A DNA stretch of 64,000 nt. Origin: Pseudomonas karstica. Its GTDB lineage: Bacteria; Pseudomonadota; Gammaproteobacteria; Pseudomonadales; Pseudomonadaceae. The notes beneath the pieces were generated by a model that did not search any database, was not told the origin of the DNA, and was given only the letters and a program-made list of their open reading frames with translations. This document shows positions 15,387-23,599 of the stretch, piece after piece. Both the position numbers and the translations under genes were made by a program. The stretch's first letter is position 1, and each line of letters opens with the position of its first letter. Location of the stretch: the NCBI RefSeq assembly GCF_009707515.1, contig NZ_WLYI01000004.1, forward strand, positions 62,001 through 126,000, given 5' to 3'.

Positions 15387-16712
15387 ATGAAGAAGTCCAC
15401 ATTGGCGCTGGCTATTACGGTAGCTGCGATGGCTCAGCACGCTGGCGCAGCAGGCTTTATCGAAGACAGCAAGGCATCCGTGAGTTCTCGGACCCTGTAT
15501 TTTGATAATGATCAGCGTGACGGGGGAGCTGACCAGCGCGAAACGGCCACAGGCCTGAAGTTCAATTACCAGTCTGGTTTCACCCAAGGCACGGTTGGCT
15601 TTGGTATTGATGCTCAAGCATTGGTCGGTCTTCACCTGGACGGTGGCCGTGGCCATCACCCAGACAGCAACTCCTTTGTTCCAAGCGACACCGACGGCTC
15701 GGCCGAAAGTAGCTGGAGCAGCGCGAGTGCCAACGTGAAAGCCCGCTTCTCCAAGACCGAGGCCCACCTGGGTGGCGCGCTGGCACCGAACCTGCCAATC
15801 CTGATCGCAAGTGATGGTCGTCTGCTGCCACAAACCTTTGAAGGCGGCACTATCACCTCCAAAGAAATCGACAACGTGACCATCAATGCCGGTCAACTTG
15901 AGCATGCCACTGGCCGTGCTTCGAGCAACAGCACTGGCCTGTCGGTTAACGGCGCGACCCAGGAAAGCAACAAGTTCCGCTTTGGCGGCGCTGACTGGAA
16001 AGTCACCAAAGACCTGACACTGCAGTACTACTACGCCAACCTGGAAGACTTCTATAAGCAACACTTCCTGGGCCTGGTTCACGTCTACCCGATCACCGAA
16101 GGTCAGTCGTTCAAAACCGACCTGCGCTACTTTGACAGCAGCTCCGACGGCAAGAACGGTCAGGCTGGCTATCAGTTCAACAACAACGGCGGTTACGCGA
16201 AGGACGCTGGCGAGGTTAATAACAAGACCTGGAGCGCCATGTTCACTTACACCTTGGGTGGCAGTGCGTTCCTGCTGGGTCACCAGCGCGTGAATGATGA
16301 TGGCGGTTTCGTCTGGTTGAACCAGGGCAGCGTTGTCGACGGCAATGGTCGTAACGAAGGCGCCGGTGGTTCAAGCTTCTACCTGTTCACCGATAGCATG
16401 GTTAACTCCTTCGTGCGTGCGGGTGAGAACACCACCTTCGGTCAATACTCCTATGACTTCGCGGCATTGGGCGCTCCAGGTTTGAAAGCCTCGATTGCTT
16501 ACCTGCGCGGTGACAACATCAAAGCCAAGAACGGCGGCAGCGACCAGTCCGAGTGGGAACGCGACATGCGCGTTGACTACACCATTCAAGAGGGCGCGCT
16601 CAAAGGCTTTGGTACCACGCTGCGTCACGGTACCTATCGTGGCAACGGTACCGGTATTCAGGACCAGGATCAGACTCGCCTGATCTTCAACTACACTTAC
16701 AGCTTCCTGTAA
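15387..16712 (+). CDS. OprD-family outer-membrane porin (OprE/OprQ-like)
   Basis: This 441-aa porin forms an 18-stranded substrate-selective channel for small carboxylates, amino acids or similar solutes. The signal peptide is residues 1-21 (cleavage after AGA). The mature protein starts AGFIEDSKASVSSRTLYF, as in OprD, OprE and OprQ. It contains GATQESNKFRFGGADW and ends with the outer-membrane signature NYTYSFL with a C-terminal hydrophobic residue. A good GAGAGGAG ribosome-binding site precedes the ATG. It is monocistronic with a strong terminator. PAO1 carries oprE close to the spu genes, so this may be the counterpart, but the substrate cannot be told from sequence. Confidence 0.9.
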   Translation: MKKSTLALAITVAAMAQHAGAAGFIEDSKASVSSRTLYFDNDQRDGGADQRETATGLKFNYQSGFTQGTVGFGIDAQALVGLHLDGGRGHHPDSNSFVPSDTDGSAESSWSSASANVKARFSKTEAHLGGALAPNLPILIASDGRLLPQTFEGGTITSKEIDNVTINAGQLEHATGRASSNSTGLSVNGATQESNKFRFGGADWKVTKDLTLQYYYANLEDFYKQHFLGLVHVYPITEGQSFKTDLRYFDSSSDGKNGQAGYQFNNNGGYAKDAGEVNNKTWSAMFTYTLGGSAFLLGHQRVNDDGGFVWLNQGSVVDGNGRNEGAGGSSFYLFTDSMVNSFVRAGENTTFGQYSYDFAALGAPGLKASIAYLRGDNIKAKNGGSDQSEWERDMRVDYTIQEGALKGFGTTLRHGTYRGNGTGIQDQDQTRLIFNYTYSFL

Positions 16713-16721
16713 GCCCAGTTG

Positions 16722-16754
16722 AAAAAAAACCTCGCTCTGTGCGAGGTTTTTTTT
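16722..16754 (+). terminator. Intrinsic terminator of the porin gene
   Basis: CCTCGC (16730-16735) pairs with GCGAGG (16741-16746) over a 5-nt loop, flanked by an eight-A run before and an eight-T run after. It begins 10 bp after the stop. It is a textbook intrinsic terminator, possibly bidirectional. Confidence 0.92.
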
Positions 16755-16882
16755 GCGTATTTTTTCTCACGCTGGGCTCAACCCCGCAAACCAGCGCCTC
16801 TTTCCTATAGCGTCTTAGGGCCTTCTCGTATCGTGTAGAGAATAGTGGCCTGCGCCTGTCCGTCGCTCCCACGAATAGACTG

Positions 16883-16935
16883 TTATATTCATTTATCGTC
16901 TAAATAAATCGATATTTATTCTTTTTAAATTATTC
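16883..16935. promoter_or_regulatory. A+T-rich control island upstream of lsfA
   Basis: This stretch is strongly A+T-rich in an otherwise G+C-rich genome and contains TCATTTAT, AAATAAATCGATATTT and TTTTTAAATTATT. A similar island lies upstream of ssuE (17806-17872) and shares TCATTTAT on the other strand. Both genes belong to sulfate-starvation pathways. Binding by CysB or a related regulator is an inference, not shown here. Confidence 0.35.
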
Positions 16936-16983
16936 CCCACACAGGCACAGTAGGATCCATAAGCACTCATCAGGAGCTACACC

Positions 16984-17622
16984 ATGAGCCTAAGACTGGG
17001 CGACATCGCCCCCGACTTCGAGCAGGACTCCAGTGCCGGAAAGGTTCGTTTCCACGAATGGCTGGGCGATAGCTGGGGTGTGCTGTTTTCCCACCCGGCG
17101 GACTTTACCCCTGTATGCACCACCGAGTTGGGTTTCACTGCCAAGCTCAAGGACGAATTCGCCAGGCGTGGTGTCAAGGTCATCGCCCTGTCGGTAGACC
17201 CGGTGGACTCGCACCACAAGTGGATCGAAGACATCAACGAAACCCAGAACACCAGCGTCAACTTCCCGATCCTTGCCGATGCCGACCGCAAGGTTTCTGA
17301 CCTGTACGACTTGATCCACCCGAACGCCAACGACACCCTCACTGTGCGCTCGCTGTTCGTGATCGACCCGAACAAAAAAATTCGCCTGACCATTACCTAC
17401 CCGGCCAGTACCGGTCGCAATTTCCACGAAATCCTGCGGGTGATCGACTCGCTGCAGTTGACCGACAACTACAAAGTCGCCACGCCGGCTAACTGGCAGG
17501 ACGGTGATGAAGTGGTGATCGTGCCGTCGCTCAAGGATGAGGAAGAGATCAAGCAGCGCTTTCCAAAGGGCTATCGGGCGGTGAAGCCGTACCTGCGGCT
17601 GACACCTCAACCCAACCGTTGA
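16984..17622 (+). CDS. lsfA: 1-Cys peroxiredoxin LsfA
   Basis: LsfA is a Prx6-type peroxiredoxin that reduces peroxides; in pseudomonads it is induced by sulfate starvation. The 212-aa protein has the peroxidatic Cys45 in SHPADFTPVCTTELG, the family signature. No resolving cysteine of the 2-Cys kind is evident. The C-terminal arm (GYRAVKPYLRLTPQP) matches the 1-Cys group. The ATG at 16984 follows CAGGAGC. Its own terminator follows 150 bp later. It sits just before ssuEADCBF, as in PAO1 and P. putida. A shared response to low sulfur is established for the family, and co-regulation here is inferred. Confidence 0.95.
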   Translation: MSLRLGDIAPDFEQDSSAGKVRFHEWLGDSWGVLFSHPADFTPVCTTELGFTAKLKDEFARRGVKVIALSVDPVDSHHKWIEDINETQNTSVNFPILADADRKVSDLYDLIHPNANDTLTVRSLFVIDPNKKIRLTITYPASTGRNFHEILRVIDSLQLTDNYKVATPANWQDGDEVVIVPSLKDEEEIKQRFPKGYRAVKPYLRLTPQPNR

Positions 17623-17636
17623 GGGCCGTTAACCAC

Positions 17637-17736
17637 CTGTAGGAGCGAGCTTGCTCGCGAAGGTCGTTAACGATTACGCGGGCTTCTGGTTTACGCGGCG
17701 CCCTCAGGTTCTTCGCGAGCAAGCTCGCTCCTACAG
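17637..17736. repeat. REPIN-like element, family B (TGTAGGAGCGAGCTTGCTCG type), copy 1
   Basis: CTGTAGGAGCGAGCTTGCTC on the left is mirrored by GAGCAAGCTCGCTCCTACAG on the right, about 50 bp apart. This gives two small hairpins that can also join into one long one. The copy sits 14 bp after the lsfA stop. Other family B copies are at 23437, 42824, 48602, 51421 and 55121. Confidence 0.9.
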
Positions 17737-17771
17737 GTTTGCACTATGTATTTCCAAAGCAGGGGGTTTGA

Positions 17772-17795
17772 GGCCGTTTTTACGGCCTTTTTTTT
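17772..17795 (+). terminator. Intrinsic terminator between lsfA and ssuE
   Basis: GGCCGT (17772-17777) and ACGGCC (17782-17787) form a stem with loop TTTT, followed by eight T residues (17788-17795). It would end lsfA transcription after the repeat pair, so ssuE needs its own promoter. Confidence 0.88.
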
Positions 17796-17805
17796 CGTTT
17801 GGCGA

Positions 17806-17872
17806 TTGAATATCCATATATGCATTTAAAGAATAAACAAATGAATAAATGAGATTTATAGATATATGAATC
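17806..17872. promoter_or_regulatory. A+T-rich control island upstream of ssuE
   Basis: The stretch contains GAATAAACAAATGAATAAAT and GATTTATAGATATATGAAT, very unlike surrounding base composition. It lies 75-140 bp before ssuE and follows the lsfA terminator, so it probably holds the ssu promoter and activator sites. Similarity to the island before lsfA suggests a common regulator. The exact promoter could not be fixed. Confidence 0.4.
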
Positions 17873-17948
17873 TGCTGATAAGGTCTGTTCAACCTTAGCG
17901 CCATCGCCACACCGCGAACCGCTGACACTTGCTCAAGGAATTTCCTAC

Positions 17949-18542
17949 ATGCTGGTCGTAACACTTGGTGGCAGTCCTAGCCAGCGCTCTCGCTCCGGGG
18001 TCTTGCTGGAGCATTCCCGGCGCTGGTTGCAGCACAAGGGCGTGGAAGTCGTGAGTTATCAGATACGGGACTTCCCGGCCGAAGACTTGTTGCATGCACG
18101 TTTCGACAGCCCGAAGGTCATTGATCTGTTGCAGCAAGTGGAAAACGCCGATGGCCTGGTGATTGCTACGCCGGTATATAAAGCCTCATTTTCCGGTGCA
18201 CTGAAAACTATTCTCGATCTGTTGCCCGAGCGCGCCCTGGCCCACAAAGTGGTATTGCCCATGGCCACCGGCGGCAGCATCGCCCACATGCTGGCGGTGG
18301 ACTACGCCTTGAAGCCGGTGCTGTCGGCGCTGAAAGCCCAGGAATTGCTCCACGGGATTTTCGCCGAAGACAGCCAGATCGCTTACGGCGAAGGCAGTGC
18401 CCAGGCGCAGTTGGTGCCGATCCTCGAGCAACGCTTGAGCGAGTCTCTGGAGCAGCTCTTCAGCGCCATGGCGCGCCGGCCCAAGCCCCTTGATCCCCAT
18501 GTGTTGAATGAACGTTTGTTGAGCGCTCGCTGGAGCATTTGA
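17949..18542 (+). CDS. ssuE: NAD(P)H-dependent FMN reductase of the alkanesulfonate system
   Basis: SsuE reduces FMN with NADPH and supplies FMNH2 to the monooxygenase SsuD. The 197-aa flavodoxin-like protein has the FMN phosphate loop [12 protein letters not shown] near the N-terminus and [15 protein letters not shown]. It also has the segment [18 protein letters not shown], where Tyr119 matches the pi-helix tyrosine of E. coli SsuE. The ATG at 17949 follows AAGGAAT. It is the first gene of ssuEADCBF. The next gene starts 94 bp after its stop. Confidence 0.95.
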   Translation: MLVVTLGGSPSQRSRSGVLLEHSRRWLQHKGVEVVSYQIRDFPAEDLLHARFDSPKVIDLLQQVENADGLVIATPVYKASFSGALKTILDLLPERALAHKVVLPMATGGSIAHMLAVDYALKPVLSALKAQELLHGIFAEDSQIAYGEGSAQAQLVPILEQRLSESLEQLFSAMARRPKPLDPHVLNERLLSARWSI

Positions 18543-18636
18543 GCCTTACCCCGAACCCAAGAAGTACTCACCTTACTCAGCCGCCAACGGCCAAGCAGGT
18601 GCAGCCAAAACCCTACTCGCACATTTGGAGAGCGCC

Positions 18637-19605
18637 ATGCGCACTGTCATCTTGCGTCGGAGCCTGGTCGCACTCTTTGCTGCGGCTGTGTCTTTCGGTG
18701 CGATTGTTCAAGCTCAAGCAGCCGAGACCCTACGGATCGGTTATCAGAAATACGGCACCCTGGTGCTGCTCAAGGCCAAGGGTTCGCTGGAAAAGCGCCT
18801 GGCCGAGCAAGGCGTGCAGGTGCAATGGACTGAATTTCCCGGTGGCCCGCAGTTACTGGAAGGGTTGAACGTCGGCTCTATCGACTTCGGTGTCACCGGC
18901 GAAACCCCACCGGTATTCGCCCAGGCCGCCGGCGCCGATCTGCTCTACGTCGCCTATGAGCCACCCGCGCCTACCAGTGAAGCGATCCTGGTGCCCAAGG
19001 ACTCACCGATCAAATCGGTGCAAGAGCTCAAGGGCAAGAAAGTCGTCCTCAACAAAGGCTCCAACGTACATTACCTGCTGGTGCGCGCCCTAGAAGATGC
19101 CGGCCTGAAATACACCGACGTGCAGACCGTATTCCTGCCGCCCGCCGATGCCCGTGCCGCCTTCGAGCGGGGCAGTGTCGACGCCTGGGTCATTTGGGAC
19201 CCGTACCAGGCCGCCGCCGAGAAGCAACTGCAAGCCCGGACCCTGCGTGACGGTACCGGCATCGCCGATAACCATCAGTTTTACCTGGCCACCAGGCCTT
19301 ACGTCGAAAACCACCCGGAAGTAATCAAGGCGCTGGTGGAAGAGGTGCGTGCCGTGGGGGAGTGGTCCAAGGCCAACCCGGAAGACGTCACCGCCCAGGT
19401 CGCTCCGCTGTTGGGTCTGCCCGCCGACATCACCCTGACCTCGGTGAAACGCCAGGGCTACGGCGCGCTGTTCCTGACCCCGGAAGTAGTCGCGGCACAA
19501 CAGAAGATCGCCGACAGCTTCTACCAACTCAAATTGATCCCGAAACCCTTGAACATCAAGAGCGTGATCTGGACCCCGCCAGCCGCCGTTGCCAAAGCGC
19601 CGTAA
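18637..19605 (+). CDS. ssuA: Aliphatic sulfonate ABC transporter, periplasmic binding protein
   Basis: SsuA binds alkanesulfonates in the periplasm for import by SsuBC. The 322-aa precursor has a signal peptide to about residue 29 (cleavage near [10 protein letters not shown]). The mature part carries the family sequence [20 protein letters not shown] and the ligand-loop segment [18 protein letters not shown]. The ATG at 18637 has TTGGAGAG just upstream; an ATG at 18625 would place that site inside the coding region. The position between ssuE and ssuD is typical for pseudomonads. Confidence 0.95.
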   Translation: MRTVILRRSLVALFAAAVSFGAIVQAQAAETLRIGYQKYGTLVLLKAKGSLEKRLAEQGVQVQWTEFPGGPQLLEGLNVGSIDFGVTGETPPVFAQAAGADLLYVAYEPPAPTSEAILVPKDSPIKSVQELKGKKVVLNKGSNVHYLLVRALEDAGLKYTDVQTVFLPPADARAAFERGSVDAWVIWDPYQAAAEKQLQARTLRDGTGIADNHQFYLATRPYVENHPEVIKALVEEVRAVGEWSKANPEDVTAQVAPLLGLPADITLTSVKRQGYGALFLTPEVVAAQQKIADSFYQLKLIPKPLNIKSVIWTPPAAVAKAP

Positions 19606-19630
19606 TCCGACTTCTTCAGGAGACAACTCC

Positions 19631-20779
19631 ATGAGCCTCAATATTTTCTGGTTTCTGCCTACCCACGGCGATGGCCATTATCTTGGTACCACCGAAGGCG
19701 CTCGCGCCGTTGACCACGGTTATTTGCAACAAGTGGCCCAGGCAGCTGACCGCCTCGGCTTCGGCGGGGTGTTGATTCCCACCGGGCGTTCTTGCGAAGA
19801 CTCCTGGTTGGTGGCCGCGTCGCTGATTCCCGTGACCCAGCGACTGAAATTCCTTGTCGCACTGCGACCCGGGATCATTTCCCCGACGGTGGCCGCGCGT
19901 CAGGCGGCGACCCTGGATCGCTTGTCTGGCGGGCGGGCACTGTTCAACCTGGTGACGGGTGGCGACCCGGACGAACTGGCCGGCGATGGCTTGTTCCTGA
20001 GCCATGAAGAGCGCTACCAGGCCTCGGTGGAATTCACTCGCATCTGGCGTCGCGTGCTGGAAGGCGAAACCGTGGATTACGACGGTCAACACATCAGCGT
20101 CAAAGGCGCCAAATTGCTTTATCCACCGGTCCAGCAACCGCGTCCGCCGCTGTATTTCGGCGGGTCCTCCGAAGCGGCCCAGGACCTGGCAGCCGAACAG
20201 GTGGAAATGGTCCTGACCTGGGGCGAGCCTCCGGCAGCAGTAGCGGAAAAAATCGAACAGGTGCGCGCCAAGGCTGCCAAGCTCGGTCGCACCGTGCGCT
20301 TCGGTATTCGCCTGCATGTGATCGTGCGTGAGACCAACGACGAAGCTTGGCAAGCGGCCGCCAAACTGATTTCCCACCTGGATGACGACACCATCGCCCG
20401 CGCCCAGGCTTCCTTGGCGCGCTTCGATTCTGTGGGCCAGCAACGGATGGCTGCGTTGCACGGCGGTAGCCGCGACAACCTGGAGGTCAGCCCCAACCTG
20501 TGGGCCGGCGTTGGCCTGGTGCGCGGCGGTGCGGGCACGGCGCTGGTGGGCGATGGGCCGACTGTGGCCGCACGAGTCAAGGAATACGCGGAGTTGGGCA
20601 TCGACACCTTTATCTTCTCTGGTTATCCACACCTGGAAGAGTCGTATCGGGTGGCGGAACTGCTGTTCCCGCACCTGGATGTCGAGCGTCCCGAACTGCC
20701 GAAAGGCGCCGGGTATGTCAGCCCGTTCGGTGAGATGGTAGCCAACGATATTCTTCCCAAAGCTGCGTCCCAGAGCTGA
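19631..20779 (+). CDS. ssuD: FMNH2-dependent alkanesulfonate monooxygenase
   Basis: SsuD uses FMNH2 and oxygen to cleave C1 and longer alkanesulfonates into aldehyde and sulfite, releasing sulfur for cysteine synthesis. The 382-aa protein is a bacterial-luciferase-type TIM barrel. Visible family features are [18 protein letters not shown] at the start, [13 protein letters not shown], and [19 protein letters not shown] near the end. The ATG at 19631 has CAGGAGACAA upstream. FMNH2 comes from SsuE, encoded two genes earlier. Length matches the E. coli enzyme (381 aa). Confidence 0.97.
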   Translation: MSLNIFWFLPTHGDGHYLGTTEGARAVDHGYLQQVAQAADRLGFGGVLIPTGRSCEDSWLVAASLIPVTQRLKFLVALRPGIISPTVAARQAATLDRLSGGRALFNLVTGGDPDELAGDGLFLSHEERYQASVEFTRIWRRVLEGETVDYDGQHISVKGAKLLYPPVQQPRPPLYFGGSSEAAQDLAAEQVEMVLTWGEPPAAVAEKIEQVRAKAAKLGRTVRFGIRLHVIVRETNDEAWQAAAKLISHLDDDTIARAQASLARFDSVGQQRMAALHGGSRDNLEVSPNLWAGVGLVRGGAGTALVGDGPTVAARVKEYAELGIDTFIFSGYPHLEESYRVAELLFPHLDVERPELPKGAGYVSPFGEMVANDILPKAASQS

Positions 20780-20788
20780 GGCGCCACC

Positions 20789-21577
20789 ATGAATCTTGAG
20801 AAGCTAAGCCATCGACTGGCGCCTTGGGCGTTGCCGATTCTGTTGTTGGCGGTATGGCAGTTGTCGGTGTCGGCGGGCTGGTTGTCGACGCGTATCCTGC
20901 CCGCTCCCAGTGCGGTGATCGAGGCCGGTATCAACTTGGTCCGCAGCGGTGAAATCTGGACGCACCTGGCGATCAGTGGCTGGCGCGCGGGCCTGGGTTT
21001 TGTCATCGGCGGTGGTATCGGCCTGGCCCTGGGCTTTATCACCGGCCTGTCGAAATGGGGCGAGCGCCTGCTGGACAGCTCGGTGCAGATGATCCGTAAC
21101 GTGCCGCACCTGGCGCTGATTCCACTGGTGATCCTGTGGTTCGGCATCGATGAAACGGCGAAGATATTCCTGGTCGCCCTCGGCACGTTGTTCCCGATCT
21201 ATCTCAACACGTATCACGGCATTCGCAACGTCGACCCGGCGCTGGTGGAAATGGCCCGCAGTTATGGCCTGTCCGGTTTCAGTCTGTTTCGCCAAGTGAT
21301 TCTGCCTGGCGCCTTGCCTTCGATCCTGGTGGGCGTGCGCTTTGCCTTGGGCTTCATGTGGTTGACCTTGATCGTCGCGGAAACCATCTCCGCCAGCTCC
21401 GGTATCGGCTACCTGGCGATGAACGCCCGTGAATTCCTGCAAACCGACGTCGTGGTCCTGGCGATCATGTTGTACGCAGTGCTCGGCAAACTCGCTGACC
21501 TGGCGGCTCGCGGCCTGGAGCGGGTCTGGTTGCGTTGGCATCCTGCCTATCAAGTGAATAAAGGAGGTGCGGCATGA
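20789..21577 (+). CDS. ssuC: Aliphatic sulfonate ABC transporter permease
   Basis: This 262-aa inner-membrane protein is of the BPD permease family and forms the sulfonate channel. About six hydrophobic helices are present, with the conserved EAA-like loop [22 protein letters not shown] that meets SsuB (shown in part as [12 protein letters not shown]). The start lies 9 bp after ssuD, and the stop overlaps the ssuB ATG, so translation is probably coupled. Confidence 0.96.
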   Translation: MNLEKLSHRLAPWALPILLLAVWQLSVSAGWLSTRILPAPSAVIEAGINLVRSGEIWTHLAISGWRAGLGFVIGGGIGLALGFITGLSKWGERLLDSSVQMIRNVPHLALIPLVILWFGIDETAKIFLVALGTLFPIYLNTYHGIRNVDPALVEMARSYGLSGFSLFRQVILPGALPSILVGVRFALGFMWLTLIVAETISASSGIGYLAMNAREFLQTDVVVLAIMLYAVLGKLADLAARGLERVWLRWHPAYQVNKGGAA

Positions 21578-22380
21578 CCGCTCAACAACCTCCACGCCTG
21601 CTGCGGGGTATTCCGCTGGCGGTACGCAAGTTGCGCAAGTCTTTTGGTACACGGGAAGTGCTCAAGGACATTGACCTGCACATTCCGGCAGGCCAATTCG
21701 TCGCCGTCGTCGGCCGTAGCGGTTGTGGCAAAAGTACCTTGCTGCGGCTGTTGGCCGGTTTGGATAAGGCCAGCGGCGGCGAATTGCTGGCTGGTTCGGC
21801 GCCACTGAGTGAGGCCACTGAAGACACACGGCTGATGTTTCAAGAAGCGCGTCTGCTGCCGTGGAAAAAAATCATCGACAACGTGGGTCTGGGCCTCAAG
21901 GGCAACTGGCGGCCCAAGGCATTGGAGGCGTTGGAAGCGGTGGGCCTTGCCGAGCGCGCCAATGAATGGCCCGCCGCCTTATCCGGTGGTCAAAAGCAGC
22001 GCGTAGCCCTGGCCCGCGCCTTGATTCATCAACCCCGCTTGCTGTTGTTGGACGAACCGCTGGGAGCATTGGATGCCCTGACCCGGATCGAGATGCAGCA
22101 ACTGATCGAGCACCTCTGGCAGAAGCACGGTTTCACCGTATTGCTGGTGACCCACGACGTCAGCGAAGCCGTGGCTATTGCTGACCGAGTGATTCTGATC
22201 GAGGACGGCGAAATCGGCCTCGACCTGCAGGTTGAACTACCACGTCCGCGAGTCCGTGGCTCCCATCGCCTGGCGGCCCTTGAAACTGAAGTGCTTAACC
22301 GTGTGCTGTCGCTACCTGGCACGCCGCCGGAACCCGAACCTGTTTCACCGTTGCCTACGCAATTGCGTTGGGCGCAATAA
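21574..22380 (+). CDS. ssuB: Aliphatic sulfonate ABC transporter ATP-binding protein
   Basis: This 268-aa ATPase energises sulfonate import. Motifs: Walker [11 protein letters not shown]-loop [10 protein letters not shown], signature [15 protein letters not shown], Walker [13 protein letters not shown] and the switch histidine in [10 protein letters not shown]. The ATG overlaps the ssuC stop in ATGA. A 105-bp gap with complementary repeats separates it from ssuF. Confidence 0.96.
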   Translation: MTAQQPPRLLRGIPLAVRKLRKSFGTREVLKDIDLHIPAGQFVAVVGRSGCGKSTLLRLLAGLDKASGGELLAGSAPLSEATEDTRLMFQEARLLPWKKIIDNVGLGLKGNWRPKALEALEAVGLAERANEWPAALSGGQKQRVALARALIHQPRLLLLDEPLGALDALTRIEMQQLIEHLWQKHGFTVLLVTHDVSEAVAIADRVILIEDGEIGLDLQVELPRPRVRGSHRLAALETEVLNRVLSLPGTPPEPEPVSPLPTQLRWAQ

Positions 22381-22385
22381 AAACA

Positions 22386-22448
22386 GCGGCAAGCTTTTAG
22401 CTTCACGCTGCAAGGGGAAGCAGAACGCTTTGCTTGCCGCGTGAAGCT
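22386..22448. repeat. Interleaved inverted repeats between ssuB and ssuF
   Basis: GCGGCAAGC (22386-22394) is complementary to GCTTGCCGC (22432-22440), and AGCTTCAC (22399-22406) to GTGAAGCT (22441-22448). The order is X-Y-X'-Y', so the two helices cannot form as a simple nested hairpin; they compete or form a pseudoknot. The words resemble common pseudomonad intergenic repeats of the AAGCTTGCAGC kind. Confidence 0.6.
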
Positions 22449-22485
22449 TGAAACGTGCAGCTATTTGGACCCCAGGAGAAATCGT

Positions 22486-22701
22486 ATGACCATTAAAGCC
22501 ATCAACGTGCGTAACCAGTTCAAAGGCACCATCAAGGAAATCGTCGTAGGCGATGTACTGTCGGAAATCGATGTGCAGACCGCATCGGGTATCGTCACCT
22601 CTGTCATCACCACCCGCTCAGTCAAGGAGCTGGAGTTGGTGATCGGCAGTGAAGTGATTGCCTTCGTGAAATCCACCGAAGTCTCGATCGCCAAGTTGTG
22701 A
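22486..22701 (+). CDS. ssuF: SsuF, small molybdopterin-binding (TOBE/Mop) protein of the sulfonate cluster
   Basis: This 71-aa protein consists of a single Mop/TOBE domain (NVRNQFKGTIKEIV, then VVGDVLSEIDVQTASG and SVKELELVIGSEV). Such small Mop proteins bind oxyanions such as molybdate. SsuF is needed for growth on some sulfonates in P. putida, though its exact role is unclear. The ATG at 22486 follows CAGGAGAA. It closes the ssu operon as in other pseudomonads and converges with a TetR-family gene. Confidence 0.92.
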   Translation: MTIKAINVRNQFKGTIKEIVVGDVLSEIDVQTASGIVTSVITTRSVKELELVIGSEVIAFVKSTEVSIAKL

Positions 22702-22709
22702 GTGCCTAC

Positions 22710-22742
22710 TGATCGCTCCCATGCTCTGCGTGGGAACGATCA
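22710..22742. repeat. REP-like palindrome, family A, copy 2
   Basis: A single inverted repeat reading GATCGCTCCCATGCTC then TGCGTGGGAACGATCA. It sits between ssuF and the convergent TetR-type gene. Its right end supplies the TGA stop of the TetR gene (minus strand, 22742-22740). Confidence 0.8.
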
Positions 22743-23372
22743 GACCACGCGCTTAGGCAAAAACGCCGGCAGATACAGCCCCACATATGCATCAAACACC
22801 CGCATCCCTTCCTCGGCCATACGTGGGGTAATTTGCCCGTGTTGATGCACCGAGCGCGCATAGACGCGGTCGCTCAGCTCCAGGGCCAAGGCGAACACAT
22901 CGACATCGCTGGGCAGGGTCGGGACTTCGAAGTGGTGGTTGAATACCTCCAGCATCAGGTCGCCCAACTCCAGATCATGTTGACGGTCAGCCTGGGTGAC
23001 TTCGGTGAGGCCATGCTGGGCGAGGATCAACTGGCGGGCGGCGGCGTCGTTGCTGTAGATGTTGAGCATGCGTTGTTCGATCACGTAGGAGAGGTCGCGC
23101 CAGTGTGTGAGTGCGTGGTGATCGATGGGTGCCTGGATGGCTGCGCGGAAGGCGGCGTGGACGTCAGCCGTCAATGCCTCCAGCAGCGCCGGTACGCTGG
23201 CGAAGAAGTGATACACCGACGACGGCGGAATCTGTGCCCGTTCAGCCACGCCGTAGATCGACAAACTGGCCACGCCTTCGGCGGCCAGCAAGGTGCGGGC
23301 CGCGTCGAGGATCGCGTCGATCCGGGCCTGGCTGCGAGCGCGGGGTTTACGAGGGGGGGCGGGACGGGTCAT
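22740..23372 (-). CDS. TetR/AcrR family transcriptional regulator
   Basis: The 210-aa protein has an N-terminal helix-turn-helix (residues 13-60, RIDAILDAARTLLAAEGVAS and then YGVAERAQIPPSSVYHFF). A helical ligand-binding domain follows. Its N-terminus is basic and proline-rich. The stop codon lies inside a family A palindrome. The targets are not clear: the neighbours are ssuF (convergent) and spuI, whose start is more than 1.5 kb away on the same strand. I found no obvious operator in front of it. Confidence 0.88.
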   Translation of the reverse strand: MTRPAPPRKPRARSQARIDAILDAARTLLAAEGVASLSIYGVAERAQIPPSSVYHFFASVPALLEALTADVHAAFRAAIQAPIDHHALTHWRDLSYVIEQRMLNIYSNDAAARQLILAQHGLTEVTQADRQHDLELGDLMLEVFNHHFEVPTLPSDVDVFALALELSDRVYARSVHQHGQITPRMAEEGMRVFDAYVGLYLPAFLPKRVV

Positions 23373-23436
23373 CGAAGTCTCCTACAGGGCTGCGGGCATT
23401 GTACGCAGAGCTTTGGGATGATCCATACCTTGATCT

Positions 23437-23540
23437 ATGTAGAAGCAAGCTTGCTCGCGAGGGTCGTCAACGATGACGCGGGAAACCAGGATAAACGCAG
23501 CGCCCTTGAGTTCTTCGCGAGCAAGCTCGCTCCTGCAACA
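23437..23540. repeat. REPIN-like element, family B, copy 2
   Basis: The left arm ATGTAGAAGCAAGCTTGCTC is a diverged form and the right arm is GAGCAAGCTCGCTCCTGCAA. The centre contains GATGACGCGGG, as in other copies. It lies between the TetR gene start and the spuI terminator. Confidence 0.85.
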
Positions 23541-23544
23541 GCCA

Positions 23545-23580
23545 TAAAAAAACGCCGCAAGCCAAAAGCCTGCGGCGTTC
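23545..23580 (-). terminator. Intrinsic terminator of spuI
   Basis: AACGCCGCA (23551-23559) pairs with TGCGGCGTT (23571-23579). On the minus strand the stem follows the spuI stop at 23600 by about 20 bp and is followed by a T-run (A-run at 23546-23552 on the plus strand). Confidence 0.88.
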
Positions 23581-23599
23581 CTTTTACTGTTGCAACCGC

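Noticed and set aside
17637..17736. CRISPR-like repeat unit
   Set aside because: The element is a pair of inverted palindromes about 50 bp apart with related copies elsewhere; there are no regularly spaced identical repeats with unique spacers.
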